Positions 45,079 to 59,099 of a stretch of DNA of 64,000 nt are shown in pieces. Within the stretch, counting starts at the first letter, position 1. Every line of letters begins with the position of its first letter. Below the pieces are notes generated by a model, which ran no database searches, was not told the DNA's origin, and worked only from the letters and a program-made list of their open reading frames with translations. Made by a program: the position numbers and the translations under genes. This DNA comes from Carex sylvatica (taxonomy: Eukaryota > Streptophyta > Magnoliopsida > Poales > Cyperaceae). Where the stretch lies: NCBI GenBank assembly GCA_964058845.1, contig CAXKVR010000105.1:248001-312000 (forward strand), given 5' to 3'.

Positions 45079-46844
45079 TTTCTCACAAACTACTACAAAT
45101 TTTTGACTTGTTGATTTCTTTATGCAATTTACCCTCTTCATATTATAATTTGTTTTCAATTGTTTATAAGAAACAACATGTGTTATAGTTAAGTCGAATA
45201 AAATCCAATAGCAATCTATTCTATTAACCTAGCTTACAACTGACCCACTTGTGGTGATCAATCTAGGTGGGAGATGCAATTACCAGTATACCACATGTTA
45301 TAACGACTGAATGAAATGACTGTACAGTATCTTCTGGAGTGTGATTTGTGGGATAACTAAATTGAATTTGATCTCAATTGTTTGTGTGTTTTCTTGGAGG
45401 GAATCAAAATTAGGAATAAACCAATCCTATATTTTTGCTTTCTTCATTCATTTTAATTCTTTCGTTATTGTGCATGTTTTCCATACAAGTAATCAAGTAT
45501 ATATGAAGGCTTCTTCCTCATAGAAGGGGTTCACAGTATTGTATGCTTGGAGTTTGGTTGATCATTTGACATTGTAATAATGGTTGTGGTTTTTCTAGAA
45601 GGGAATCAAATTTGTAATAATGGTTGTGGATTTTCTAGAAGACAATAATTCTTTCGTTATTGTGGGTCTACTGTACTGTTACAACAGGAGTCAGGTTGAT
45701 CAAAATACATCTTTCAATATCACAACAACAAAATTTTACTGCACGAATATCACAATTTTTGCAAACTCAAAGTGCACATCATTTAATCAAACAACAAAAC
45801 ATGAGCACTTATATTTCAAATCCTTTAGATGAGAACCATACAATAACAAACATGCATTCAATTCTCAAACTTTTTAATGTCATGCACCATTGGCGTGGGA
45901 CCAAATATTTCTAATAACAATGCAACTAATTTCAGAAAATAAACGCATTAAATATTATTTGCTCTCATAAAAATAAGACAATTGTTTCTTTTTTTTTCTT
46001 GTATATTTTGAAACTTAAAACATAAGGTGTCCATTTTTCAGGGAAGAGCTCTTTGAATTTCTAATGACAAATTTACCCTTTACTTATTAAGTTGATGTGT
46101 TAGATTCTAAATTCATCTAAATAATCAAATCTTCCGAGATTTATACTTTAGCAAATTCAATTGTTCTTGTTAAATTTAACGTAATGATATTTTTGAATTG
46201 AACCTGAAAATGAACGACAGTGTATATATTTAACCGTTGTCAGCAAAACTATTACCTATAAAGTAATATAAAAGTCCTAAATATTCTTAATGAATGCACA
46301 AATGTAACAATAACATACTTAAAATAAAACTAAAGTTGAAAACCGTTCAATTTAAGAATCTACAAGCATATATAGGCCAATTCAGTAATTCCCTTTTATA
46401 TATAAAAGTGGGAGTGTATGGATTTCAAATTAAATCGTCAATTTAATATAACTTCTATATTTTTATTATTTAATTTTAAACAATCTCCAGAATACAGTAA
46501 TCATCCGATGACATAATTAAATAAATCATTCAACAAAAAATTATTATACAGAAGGAAGTTTCTTAAATAATTTGGTGAACATATTGTTCATTAATTTATT
46601 CAGTATAAAACATACTCATGAGTCTTGAGTGGTGCGCAGACATTATCTATATTCTGGCTAATTTTGGAACTCTACCAATGTGCTACCAATTTTGAATTTT
46701 TTATTTTAAACACTAACTAAAAAACTTTATCTCTATGTTATTCGATTTTCTTTTTTGTAAAACTTCCTTCCAAATTTCAAAAATTTAGACAATGTGCCAA
46801 CTTTTTTGTGTAAGCTTGTCTTTTTCAACAACCACAACAACAAG
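45079..46844. other. Downstream flank of lectin gene (U1; U2 60450-62215)
   Basis: No gene is seen. A 43-bp-period duplication (taataatggttgtggwtttt) lies at about 45573-45645. The phrase attctttcgttattgtg occurs at about 45457 and 45648. A further jacalin domain was looked for here and not found. Confidence 0.5.
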
Positions 46845-46989
46845 AAGGTAGGCACTTTTTGCTGGGGTAAAAAGTGACTTTTCGCAACGGAATACTGTAA
46901 TAAACATGCTTTTTATATTAGTGACGGTACTTTTTGTGACGGAGTACCGTTATAAATGTATTTTTTTTCTCGCGAAAAGTGCCTACCTT
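46845..46989. mobile_element. Small palindromic MITE (145 bp) (U1; U2 62216-62360)
   Basis: The ends AAGGTAGGCACTTTTT and, on the other strand, AAGGTAGGCACTTTTCG are inverted. The middle is a second stem (gacggtactttttgtgacgg / taccgttat). It is present at the same offset in both units. Confidence 0.65.
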
Positions 46990-47084
46990 GTTTAACTTTT
47001 ATGTTATTTGTTAATTAATTGTTTTTTATGCTCACTTTTGTTTAGTCTCAATTTTTTGATAATTTTGTTTCGTCTCAATTTGTT

Positions 47085-47600
47085 TGCACTATTTAATTAA
47101 AATCTTTAACCGCACGGCCTAATAGTAAGTAAATTTTAAAATAAAAAAATTCTATGGAATTGAATTAAGTTCTCATTAAGGAGAACAGTTTAATATTTTG
47201 AATTTGGCATTAAAAGTGATTTGATTATTAAGTATTAACCATCCCATGAAATAAAATTATTATGATTCGATATTACTACATTGGCGATAGAACAGATTTT
47301 ATTTTATTTTTACATAATAAACAAAATATTTTATGTTTGATTGTTATTATTTTTACTGAAAAGAAACCCATCGACGTTCTGATTTATAGACTGTAGAAGC
47401 AATATTTTTTCTGTAAAGTGTAAAGGCAGAATTTTAGTAAATGAGTTTCAAATGTTAATAATTCTAGGCCATCCAAATGTAGTACTTTTCTATCAATCTA
47501 AAATAATGTAAAACAATTAAAAAAAAATGTAAAATTTGATTTCCAAGTACTACTTCATATGGAGATTAGATTTGAAGACTTCGAATCGAGTGTTTGAACT
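47085..47600. repeat. Partial copies of two foldback MITE families (U1; U2 62456-62971)
   Basis: 47085-47230 matches one half of the element at 24559-24843 (aatagtaagtaaattttaaa, gaattgaattaagttctca). 47480-47600 matches the shared core of the 2911/23331/33020 family (tgtaaaatttgatttccaag, tatggagattagatt). Confidence 0.5.
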
Positions 47601-47939
47601 TTGCAAATAAATTTATAAATTCATAGCACGAGCTCGATTCATAATATGCATATCTTTAGAAATCTGCTAACATTACTCGGACACCAATCTCTAAATTATC
47701 CCCCGATTCACAAGATTGTATAAATTTCAATATTAAATTATGTAAACCAGTGCAACGTAGTCTGTAAATATAACTTTTCATTACTGTGTGGTCCCCAATA
47801 AATTTCTAGTGTAACCTCTAGTTTAACAACTTGAACTGTTTTGACCAGGACCACTTGTAGACCTCCGACCAGGACCATTGGGACCGCATCTAAAATATCT
47901 CTAATAATTTTTTGAAACTAGTAATTCACAGGCCAAAAT

Positions 47940-48210
47940 TCTATAAACAGATACAGGTAAAAAGAATTTCAATTTTTTTTAACCTGCATCTAGATGTTAC
48001 TTTCAATTATTTTGAATTTCATAAATCTTATAACATAACTCTGTAGACAGTATATTTACTATAAACCGATAAAAAGATTTCAATTTTTTTAAATTTTATT
48101 TCTTTTAATTAAATTTGCATCTAGATGCTACTTCCAATTGTTTTAAATTATGTAAATCTTATCATATAACTCGGTAAACATGTTTGTTGAATACTATAAA
48201 CTAGTAAAAA
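47940..48210. repeat. Direct duplication, 131-bp period, at unit junction (U1; U2 63311-63581)
   Basis: The segment with catctagatg starts at 47987 and recurs at 48118 with matching flanks (gataaaaagatttcaatttt-like before it, ataactctgtagaca / ataactcggtaaaca after it). It ends immediately before the U1/U2 edge. Confidence 0.6.
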
Positions 48211-50151
48211 AAATTCAAACTAAACCAAAAACTTATAAATTTAATATACAAATGCATTACTCATGAAATAGATCAGTTTCAACATTTTAAATTTATTATT
48301 TAAAGTAACTTTGATAGGATCTGGAGTTAAAACTCACCAGGTTCTATATAATAGCACTTGGTGAGCTTAATAGCACCCTAGTTCTATTCAATATTTTGTT
48401 ATCCAAAAGCGAATGAAGGAATTGATCGGCAGAGCCTTCTTTTGTTTTATCTGTGAATTTCGAGCGCAACACCGTCGACAATCAACAATTAAACAATTTT
48501 GTACGGTACAAATGGGAGATAATAGATAATGGTGGTACTCCTGAGCCTAATACTGTCATGAGCATGATAACAGAGTTTGGCAACAATATTCATATTATAT
48601 CCGCATTATATATTCTATTAATTGCAGTACCTCTCCGAACAAATCAATAAATTAAATAGATATTTGTAAATTTATGTGAATAATTTCTAAATTATGCTCG
48701 AATTGTTCACATTTTTTATGAATATTACTTGATTTACTACTAGTAGCTTCTACAAGTCTTTAAAAAAAATATATATTACTTGATTTATACCTAAATTATT
48801 CACAAAAATTGTGATTTCTTTTCTAAACATGATAACAATTTGCTATATTATTTATAAAAAATATTTCAGAACTAAATTTGTATGGTACGTATGTGAATGT
48901 CGAATTTTTTTTTATCACATTGAAATTAATTTTTGCACTCATATTTATATCTGAATCTGTGCTGTTAAATGGAGTAATTGCATTAGCATAAAATCCAAAA
49001 GCCTAATATGTTGGGAAATATCATCGGCTTGGCTATTGGGCCGAATACAAAAATATTTAAGCTCTGATTGTAAAATTTGAAAATCAAGCAGCCCGGTATG
49101 AAATCATTGATAAAGTTTGCGGACCAATATATAAGAGCTAAAAATAGTATATACAGTCCGATTTTTTTTCGGTAATTAATCCCACAAAGAATAGTTTACA
49201 ATAAATTCAGTGTTTTAAATAGTTTCTTCTCAATAGGTTAAATGTGGTCGTATGCAACCACATCCTGGGTTCCTCTGGGCTCCAGTTGAATATGTGCGAC
49301 ATGCACATATAGCTAATATCTTAACTGAGGAATTTACCATTCATGCTGAGTCCTGAGGTAAGTAGCACGTGTCATGCGTGCTTAGCACACACCCCAATCT
49401 TTTTTCATTTAATTTTTTTATTTTTCTGTTACCGTATACATTCATAATTCCTGTTACAAAACTATGACATTTTGGACCCACACAATTCTTTTTGTGAGGA
49501 AAAATCATATTTTCGATTTGATTTTTCGATTTTTTTTTCTCGTTAGAGCACATTCATAGTTCTGTAAAGAATGATGATAGTTTGGACCCATGCACGAAGC
49601 TCTTTCTGGGGCAAAGATCATATTTTTTTTGGATTGGATATTTGGATGTTATTCGAACTACAATTTTTCCTGGCCTTATCTAGTCCTAGTTCAACACTTC
49701 ACGGCTTCACCTGTGTACTAGATAGCTCCTTTGATCTATGTAGAACTTGAATGGTTGCTCCAGCTTCTTCAAGTTGCACGTCATTCCACTTCCACCCATG
49801 ATGATCGATTACCGCATCAATTTCTAACTATCCTATTGAATTCGACCAAATAATTTTTGTTTCCAATGTTTCTTTCCACCACCTGTCTTATTGTCATTTC
49901 TTATTTGAGAAACACCCTCACTGTAGGCTGACCTTTTGCATCAAATTGCTTATATACACTTTCTCTGCCGTTTTGCTTATGTCTGTATACTGGTCTTGAA
50001 TTTTTTATGTTAGTTTTTTCTCTCAAATTTTTTTTATTGATCATATTTTGCACCAAATTCGCTCATTTTTGTGGATGTCTGGGAGGCTTATTTTCTTAGC
50101 TGGCCGGAGATTGTAGTTATACCCCTGTCTAACTTGCCAAATCCATGTCAA

Positions 50152-50508
50152 AATAACAGAAATTGAGAGAAAAAAAAGAGTTTTCTATTTGCAACTTGCA
50201 AGATCTATTTCAAAATAACAGAAATTATCTCTGAGAGTTATGCCCCACTTAGTATATAATTAGATGACTCAATTAATAAACCTCGTCTAGGGTAATTTGA
50301 CCCGGGTATCATTAGAACTGCGAGATAATATTTTATGCACCGGGACATTGGAGCTATTGGTGCTCTTTCATTATTACTTACTAGGTTCCCTCAAAATACA
50401 ATGTGTTTTACGAGGAAAAAAATGAGTTTTCTTTTTCATTTTCATCTGTACAGCGTGGTTGCAATTTGGAGTTGAATCCAATATGTTTTGGGGAAATTTC
50501 GCTACACA
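50152..50508. other. Non-coding part of U2 matching 34766-35110
   Basis: No gene is seen. It matches U1 with several substitutions and indels (for example ggtgctctttcattattact against ggtgatgctctttcacta). Confidence 0.5.
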
Positions 50509-51290
50509 AAAAAAAAATTTAGCTCACTTCAGCAATCATATACAAAATTTTATGATGGCTCTCACGTTTTCTTCTAATTTAATCGTTGTGGTATGTGGGG
50601 AACTTGAGTTCAAATTTCATCTACCACATTATACAAATCTATATAATTTAAATTATTCTCTGCTTGGAATACGTTATTAGTAAAATAAATAAAATCTTCT
50701 AAACTTAGAACTTTCATTAGATACAAATAATTTAGACTGACCTTACACATCCAAAATACATCCCATAAAATATAAGCAGTTGATTATTTTGATCAAAAGT
50801 GTAACTTACCTGATCCGTTAGATTTGAGTGCTAATTCCAACGAAAACCAAAGCCTCGAAGCTTAATTACCGACCCTTTTGTATACTGTATTGTACAATTA
50901 TATAACCGTATAACTTGTAGGAAAGATAACATATTTTTCAATGCAAACTAGTAGTAGCTATTCCAAAAACATGGTCTTCGATCGGATCTGGGCCGGACAT
51001 GAATCTCGGGCTGGAATATAATGTGATAAGAAGGGCCCAGATGTGGCCCAATTTCAATGTGTAACATTAACATACACTTCCTTGTTCCGATGCCAATTTT
51101 TAAGTGCATCTATAATTGTACAATTATTTCATCTACTGCGTAACATTGTTCGAGGATGAAATCAAACACCTCAAATAAATCATAGATTTGGTATGTCAGT
51201 AATTTATCAAATAGATTATTTACGTTGATTATATGTTCATATAGTGAAGCAAGCAGTTCTAAATATAAATTCGTACATAAGAAAGACACT

Positions 51291-51316
51291 TTGTTTTTTT
51301 TTTTGAAGAAGAAGAA
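51291..51316 (-). mobile_element. Same micro-retroposon in U2, poly-T contracted
   Basis: Flanks acataagaaagacact (51275-51290) and acataagaatgaaact (51317-51332) are the diverged target duplications. The T run is about 10-11 here. Confidence 0.55.
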
Positions 51317-51638
51317 ACATAAGAATGAAACTAAGGGAAGAAACCTTAACTATCCTCTAGTAAATGCCCAAAATTTGCCCTTTGTACGTACGGATGTGGG
51401 TGACATATTGGGAATGATTTTTTATTAGATTTGAATCTGCGTTTGGTAACTTTAATTTGCATGAATTTTATAAACTTCGGTTACTTTTGTATAAAAATGG
51501 GGTAATCAACATAATTGCAATCGCATACTATTTTTTTTTTATTTAAAAAAAAACTACTTAAAGTGTCATTAATAATTTCTAGTTTTTTTTGAATGATTAT
51601 TTATTTTATAGCCCCGCTGAACTAGAAATATTTATTTT

Positions 51639-52640
51639 CACTACTACAAAAAAATACTTTTATATCGGTTGAAATCGCGTTCCGCCATCGGATTTCGAAC
51701 CGATGCATATCGTCCCGATAGGAAATGTACACATCTATGATATCAGATCAAAACATATGGCATTAATCAATATACCATCGGCAGCGCACCTTTGGCCATC
51801 GGGTTTGATGAACCCAACGCCATCGCTTTCGTTTTGCCAACCGACGACAAATGTGATTAACGCTATCTTCTGAATTTCAATAGTCGATTGCAATAGTGTC
51901 TTGTATCATCTGTTTTGTCTTTGTTGACATTGACAAATCCTAGAATTCTAGCGGGTCATAAATTTATGGGCCGATGGTGATGTATATGTCATTATTATTA
52001 TTTTTTATTATCAATTCTCGTATTACAGGCTAGCCTAGCTATTTTTAAAACACAGCTAGCAAAACAAAGATAAACATGCATGCGCTCATTCCATACCCAT
52101 CTCTGAAGCAACAATTAATATATACATACACAAGTACTCCAACATATAATATATATCAATCAATGTCATAAGCAATATATAAAAAGAGTTTACAACAATT
52201 ATTAAACATACAGCCAATAATCACATCAATAATTCATTGTACCAGAAAACGTTATGTTCTTACCACAATTATTAAAACCAACAACAAATTAATCAAGTGT
52301 TTAAACACAAGAACCTGGAAACAATAGCTGTTTCAAACCACAGACAACAACTTGTCAAATCCACCCACCGTCAAGTACCTCCACGACAATTAAACTGATG
52401 ATAATTTTAAGAAGAACTTACACCATTGGATACGGATGTCATGTAATTTGTGTTCTTTGCGGTGTTTTGAACAAAAGACACTGCATGAATAACATATATA
52501 ATTAAGAATTTAAATATGAAAGGATGATAGAAAAAGGTGATTAACAAACCTTTGGAAAAGAACGTGCATATTTTTCTATGAGTGTCTCCATGTTCTTCAA
52601 TACATAATACTTTAACTTTCATAAATTATTTTGTGTGAAA
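51639..52640. mobile_element. CACTA-type remnant in U2
   Basis: Intact tip CACTACTACAAAAAAA, then the same subterminal motifs and minus-strand pieces as in U1 with point differences and short indels. Confidence 0.45.
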
Positions 52641-54345
52641 TTGGTATGCATGAATTTATTTTTGTGAACAATGATGTATGAATTTGAAGATTTGATATTT
52701 TGCTATGTCTGAATTTAGTTGCAACCTTAATTTATAATAGTTGCACTTGAATTAAGCGCGCGTAGTACTGCTCAAGTTATGGAAATGAGTATCTGAACCG
52801 AGAGCACTCTTCATGAACGCCTTTCCTAAATCAAAGACTATTGGGTCTTCAAAGATTGTGAAAAAGCAAATCAAAATAAGGTTGAGGTTTATTTAATGTA
52901 ATTCTCGCAGCAAAAGAAGCTCAAGATGATTCATGATGCAATTTACTATGTTTATTTTAATTTGTAAGAAAGTGATCGATCTAAGTCCAACGAGCTAGCG
53001 AGCCAATTTGTTCCAACTCTGAAATGGCTCATGACGATAATGAACGAAGATTCAAGCTCATGTCCCTAATCTCAGCTAACTCTGCTTGTTCGCTGTGGCA
53101 AGCCTGTGTCACGAGCTGGGCCCAGCTCGTGATGACCAAGCACATTGCCACCCCTACATATACTGGACAAAGAATTTAATTCTTGAATTACAATAAATAA
53201 TATAGAATGGACTACTACATAAAAAAACTATATGAATTTTTTTTATAGATAATGACGTAATAATGTTATTGAATTTTGTACATTGAATTAGGTATACTTT
53301 ATATATTTATAATGTTATTATTTAAACTATAAATAATTTTCTGTCTAATAATTGAATTTGATAATAATTAACGGTTGAGTCAATGATTATAAATGCACGA
53401 TGATTTGACATCTCTAAGAGGTCTTTGAGTTGTTTTTTGGAGTATGCATTTTTTATTTTTGAATAGCCCGAATTGATACTAATTTAATTCTAGAATTTTG
53501 TTCATTGAATTAGCTCGGGTTCTTAATCTCATCCACGATTGTCATGTGACCATATTTTTAAATTATCGACTAAATTATTTTCTTTTTTGTAATATAAGAA
53601 ATTCAGTAAATTCAGTAATGTCATTTGACCAAGTCTTTTTTTATGGTGCCTCTTGTCTGACTTCTATATGAAATAATAGAAATCTGCGCATAGGTAATGT
53701 CATGCATGCACGATTGGCATGTAACTAAATTATTTATTTATTTTTCAAATTCATACCCTAATATAGGCGTACCTGTTCAATGATAGACCTTATTAATTAA
53801 CTAATTATTTGCTATAATGGAAAGAAAATCCTTATTAATTCTACACTTTGTCAACATGCATGTCAGCTTTGGTTGGCCACGTTCCACTCTCATTATCTAT
53901 GCACATACTGTTTTATCATAAAAAAAACGTCTGAAACACACATGGCTGCATTGAACTTTAAGGAAGCTAAGAAAAGTGGTTGGAATCCAACCACGGATAA
54001 AACAACGATTAATGCATAATTTGAACTTATGAACTAATTAATTTCAACCAATCATGCTACATTGCTGCGTGAAACTTGACAAACCAAAATTTTCAGATAC
54101 ACTTTGAGCTTGCTGAAACAAATTTCAATCAATTTTGCTACTTGCAACTAAAAAAGCTAGACGACCAGTCGGTCCAGAAACGCAGATACACTTTCAACTT
54201 GTTAAAACCAAGTTCAAATGATGTTGCTGTGTGCAACTCATAAACCAGACATCCAATCAGTCTAGAAATCCAAATACAATTATTTGAAGTTTCCCGACAA
54301 TATATGACCTCACGGTATCGACCGTTCTGATTATCCTAATTACAG

Positions 54346-54466
54346 CCTGTATCATAGGATTATTGAAGATTATTATGTATTCCAAGATTGGGTAGAAAAA
54401 AAATATAATGTTGCGGTGATTGCCCTGTTTCAAGGAGCGTTAAAAGAACCAGTGCCACACGCACAG
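54346..54466 (+). pseudogene. Orphan internal exon, unknown protein (U2)
   Basis: This is the U2 counterpart of 38992-39112, open throughout with the same acceptor and donor. Its frame continues past the donor, without a stop, for several dozen codons of apparent intron. Confidence 0.35.
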
Positions 54467-54594
54467 GTATATATTGTTACCATTAGCATCAATTATATGG
54501 TCGCCTCAAACGTTGAAGGGGATCACAGTCAGGATCCCTTGATCGTGTTGGATTTTGGAAGAATAAACAGCAGTAAAGAACACAGGTTTTATTG

Positions 54595-56110
54595 CTTTTT
54601 TTTTTTAAAAGAGGCATATATGGCCATTTGCATTAGCGAAAGGATTGTCATATTACACATCCATCATCATCCAAATGCATCCCAACTACCCAAAAATGTA
54701 GACTAGATGAACGACCTCAGCATAATGCATCATTTGGTCAGATAACCTCTATAACTCTACCCTAAATTCTCTCAACAAAAACATAGTAAGGTTCATAAGA
54801 GCAGCACAACTGTTTACTCCGGATATACTTGTTACAAAACATGACATGGCATATAAAAGCTAGATAGAAGCACGGTATCAACTACACAGACTCAGAGTTG
54901 TCCCCAGCAAGCACCACAATTTCAGTAGCTCCAGTCCATTCTCTCAGCGGAATTTCTTCAACCTCAGCAGGAGTCCATGTCACCATTTATTTGCACAACT
55001 TCTGCCTTGATGTTTCCTGACCAATATTGAATTAAAGAAAGTATAAGGAATATGAGTGAACTATTAGTTTTCGGGTTAATTCCAGTAAAACAAATGTCAT
55101 TACGATGCTTCCACAAGGACCAACAAATTGCACTAATCACTATCAGAGCAGCAGTTTTTTGTTTAGCAGGTAGAGTTTGAACAAAACATAATATATCATC
55201 AAATTTGGACCAAGTCATTACAATATCTTGGAATTTCTCCATCCAGAACCATATAGTTCTAACAAAAGCACATTTAACAAACAAATGCCCCACTGTTTCT
55301 ACTAATCCACAAAAGTGACATTGATTAGAACCAATCCAACCTTTTTTAACTAAACATTGCTTAGTCAAGATTTTTTTTATTGGACAATAACCACATAAAG
55401 ACCCTTATTTTGGGAGGAATAGGTAGTTTCCACCAGATGGCATATTTATCATTGGTAACTCCTCTAAAAACTAAGAATTCATACAAAGATTGAACAGAAA
55501 AGTAAGAAGATTGGTCTCATTTCCAAGCTATCTTATCCTGAGCATGGGTAAAGGCCGTTCTACTAATAAGACTTAAAATTTCAGTCCATTCAGCAGCAAG
55601 TACCCCTGATAAGTGTCTCCTAAAGTGTATCACCTCACCCTGTGAATTAAGGACTTCATGGACAGAAATATTAGGTTGTAAGCAGAGAGAGTACAGTTGA
55701 GGGTAACTAATTGCTAAAGTACATTGGTCAACCCATATATCATTCCAAAATAAAATTGGACAATTTAATCCTAACTGATACCATACACTCATTTGGCCAA
55801 TATATGCTAAGTGTTGGATATCTTTCCATCATGGTGACCATTTTAAAACACAAGGACCAGTGTAGTATTTGTACATCACTACTGTTTTCCAAAGGCTAGA
55901 ATATGAATTATCCTGAATCTTCCACCACCATTTCAGCAGCAGAGATATGTTCATAAGTTCCAAATCTAATACACCTAAGCCACCATTCTGTTTTGGTTGA
56001 CAAGCTAGTTCCCAATTAACTAAATGATAACGTTTTGTAATAAGGGATATAAACTTTACCTGATCAAACTGACTTGAATCGTCAAAAGGAATTGTTTGAA
56101 TATTTCCAAC
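54595..56110 (-). mobile_element. LINE 3' part in U2
   Basis: Same element as 39242-40690. It keeps a longer open part upstream (MSVWYQLGLNCPILFWNDIW, 55792-55517), including about 45 bp deleted in U1. It has a small indel near 54987 that shifts the frame of the C-terminal segment intact in U1. Confidence 0.75.
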
Positions 56111-57010
56111 TACCTAATGAAAATTTTCTTTATTATAATTATTTACCAGATGTTAACTTCAAATGGAAATATTCATTTTGTGATTGGAACTATTCAAACA
56201 ATTGATAATTTTTTTTATGATAATTATATTTTACCAAAACAAATTGGAACTATTTAATTTTCTCAAACCAAATTGGAACTATTCAAATAATTGATGAAAA
56301 TTTTCTTTTTGATAATTATATTTCAAATGTCAATGTCTGACAGCTATTATAAGAGGGAGTCTATTGATAAGATTTAGCATTGGCTTTAGTTGTCCTTAAT
56401 TATCAGAAGTAGCGTGGATAACGTAGAGACATCTAATAGAAATTAAGGCAAGCTACTCCTTATTTGCGATCTGTTTAGAATTAGTTTTTTTTTTTCTTAG
56501 TATGATATAATTGAAATAGTCTATATGTGTGAGACTCCGTGTGACAAGATATTTAAAATCATGTACTTAATTAAGGGGGCACTTACTCCTACTGCCGAAT
56601 AGTTGTCCAAGTATATATTTTCGTGCTTCGTAAATAAGAAAAGAAATTTTTATTTCATTGGTCGCCTTATGTTTATTTCTGGCACACCAAACAATACACA
56701 CTGGGGCTCTAGTCTAAGAAAGAAGAATTTAAGGCCCTTCATTTTTCTCACTTAATATGCATGGTATAAAGAAAGTGCGCAGAGCACACAGTGCTATTAC
56801 TTAGTCAAGGCTTTAATACATCTAGCTCCATACCAATTTCTTGAGGACATGGATAAGCTACGCTTGCGTAGAATTGGTACAGTTCGAAATTATTATCTTG
56901 TGATCAATATCAATTTGCAATGAAATTAAATTTTACCAGATAAAGATCTCACATGCATTAGCAATAAAACCTGTGCGAAGCTGTGTCAGGGATTAGAATT
57001 AACTTACAAT

Positions 57011-57476
57011 AACCTGAACTCATTCCTATTAATGTAGATAATGCTAGTGAATTAGCTTTATTGTTTCAATGTTCTGTACGTAGGAAAGTTTCCACATAAG
57101 TATTTAGGGATTCCCTCTTGATAGTCACTATCAAGAATCTCAAAAAAAAAAAAAGTTTTTAGGGATTCCACTTTTAGATTCTAAATTATCTATTCCGAAT
57201 TGGGGTTTTTTAGTTGACAAGGTTAATAAGAAATTGCAAAATTGGAAGGGTAAGATGCTTTCTTTAGGGGGACGACTTACATTGTTAAACTCCGTATTAA
57301 TGATTGTACCTTTATATATGCTGTTTTTATATAGAATACCTAAGACAGTCCTTAAACAAATTGACAAATTAAATACGAAGAGCATTTTTATGGCAGGGAG
57401 CCAATCCTAGTAGGAAACGTTATCATTTAGTTAATTGGGAACTAGCTTGTCAACCAAAACAGAATGGTACCTTAGC
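57011..57476 (+). mobile_element. LINE reverse-transcriptase fragment in opposite orientation (U2)
   Basis: Identical by inspection to 41640-42105 at offset 15371, including the same frameshift and the same small poly(A)-ended insertion. Confidence 0.75.
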
Positions 57477-58015
57477 ACATCGCACATGAGGAGATCGAGC
57501 CCGCTATGGAGAAGGATGTCCAGTCCGCTATTGAGGCGGATATCGAGCCAGTTGCGCATTTGTACAGAAAAACATCGAAGGAATATTAGGAGGCCTGACA
57601 AATATAATCCGGATTATTTATTGCTAGTATTGTATGAGTATTTATATTTTGTATGTTTGTTATTTTGGGTGTGATTGTTATATCTTTTGGGAGTGCAACT
57701 ATGCAGGGAACTTTTGGCGGGGCTATGTGCACAAATGAATATGCAGAGAACAGAGAACATCCATTCTATTTCTAAGTAATTTTTATTGTTAATTTTAAAG
57801 AAAAAGCACATGATTCTATTGCTGAGACAATTCATTATTGAAATTAACCATTAATTATGGTTAAATGGAGAAGTGAATAATGATGAATTACACATCTAAG
57901 GCTAATATTCTTTGCAAAACCCCCAAGTTTATTGCCTATATATGCAGCTGCAATCAACCATGCAGTGCACGCAAATATAAAATTTAATAGGGTCCAAAAT
58001 GAAAAAGTTAAACAT

Positions 58016-58142
58016 CCCCCAGTATATATATACCAGCTAGGTGGTGGCTCTAATTACACAAAGCAATCCATATAAACAAGAAACCCAAGATAAGCTTTCT
58101 CCCCTACTGTAGTGGAATATTAATCATACCTACATCTAATAG
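58016..58142 (+). promoter_or_regulatory. Lectin gene promoter and leader, copy 2
   Basis: Same TATA motif (58023-58030) and leader as copy 1; no difference seen. Confidence 0.5.
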
Positions 58143-58200
58143 ATGGTAAGAACTAATACCATTTCTCTTACTAGACATATACGAGACAATAGATCATGTT

Positions 58201-58236
<36 letters not shown>

Positions 58237-59066
58237 TTGAAGAATTAAGTTTTGGTTTCCATAGTTAACAGATCATTCTAATATACAATGTACTACATGT
58301 ATTTGTGTAATAATCCTTATGCAGGCATCGGCTGTTACAACAAAGGAGGGGCCATGTGGTGGCGGCGGTGGGTTATTGAAAGATATGGATACTACAGGCA
58401 TTATTCGCATTGTTAAAATTAGTATCCGTCATGGTGGTGCCATTGATGCTCTTATTGTGGTTTATGAACGTTTACATGATGGCGTCGTGCAATTCACCCA
58501 ACAATATTGCGGTGGAAACGGAGGAATGTTGACTGAGGTACGAGATTTTCACACTTTTAGTAATATACGGTGTTTTCTTACTGTAAATATTGATGAAGAT
58601 CGAGTGTTCTTTAGTACCTAGATAAATTATTAACAAACAAAAAATGATAACTACAATTATAATTATACTTGTAAAGATGAATGATAACTGTTAGTTTTGA
58701 TATATCATTTGTTGATGCACACGTGGATGTAAATATTATATTCTTTTCCAGTTCTTTAATTTACAATATGTCAACATCCAGAAATATCAGTACAACCAAT
58801 TGATAGTAGTTACTTTCAAAATTTAGATGGAATGCATTGATATTTTGGCCTCTTTATTTGTGCTCATTCATTATCTTTTGCATTCTGGTAGCTCAAGATT
58901 CCCCACATTTTGTTGATCATACCTAAATGAAGATCAATATATACTCAATTGTCATATTTAAAATATTATTAAAATATGCAATATATAATAATCATGTGTA
59001 ATTGTCATATAAAAAAATATATATTACACTAGCACCCTTCTTTGTTTCAAAATTGACATCAATTTC

Positions 59067-59099
<33 letters not shown>

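Larger units (their letters stand above)
32104..48218. repeat. Tandem unit U1 (about 16.1 kb)
   Basis: Direct repeat of 48219-63589. The unit edge is placed where actaaaccaaa... similarity begins. Left part 32104 to about 35110 is clearly diverged with several indels. 35111-35383 is unrelated to the matching place in U2. 35384 to about 40897 matches U2 with scattered substitutions and small indels. From about 40898 on I found no difference at a constant offset of 15371 bp. It carries one lectin gene. Confidence 0.88.

Noticed and set aside
45341..45914. Several 60-84-codon frames downstream of the lectin gene, conserved in both units
   Set aside because: Their conservation only reflects identity of the duplicated DNA; composition is AT-driven and no jacalin domain or known family is present.
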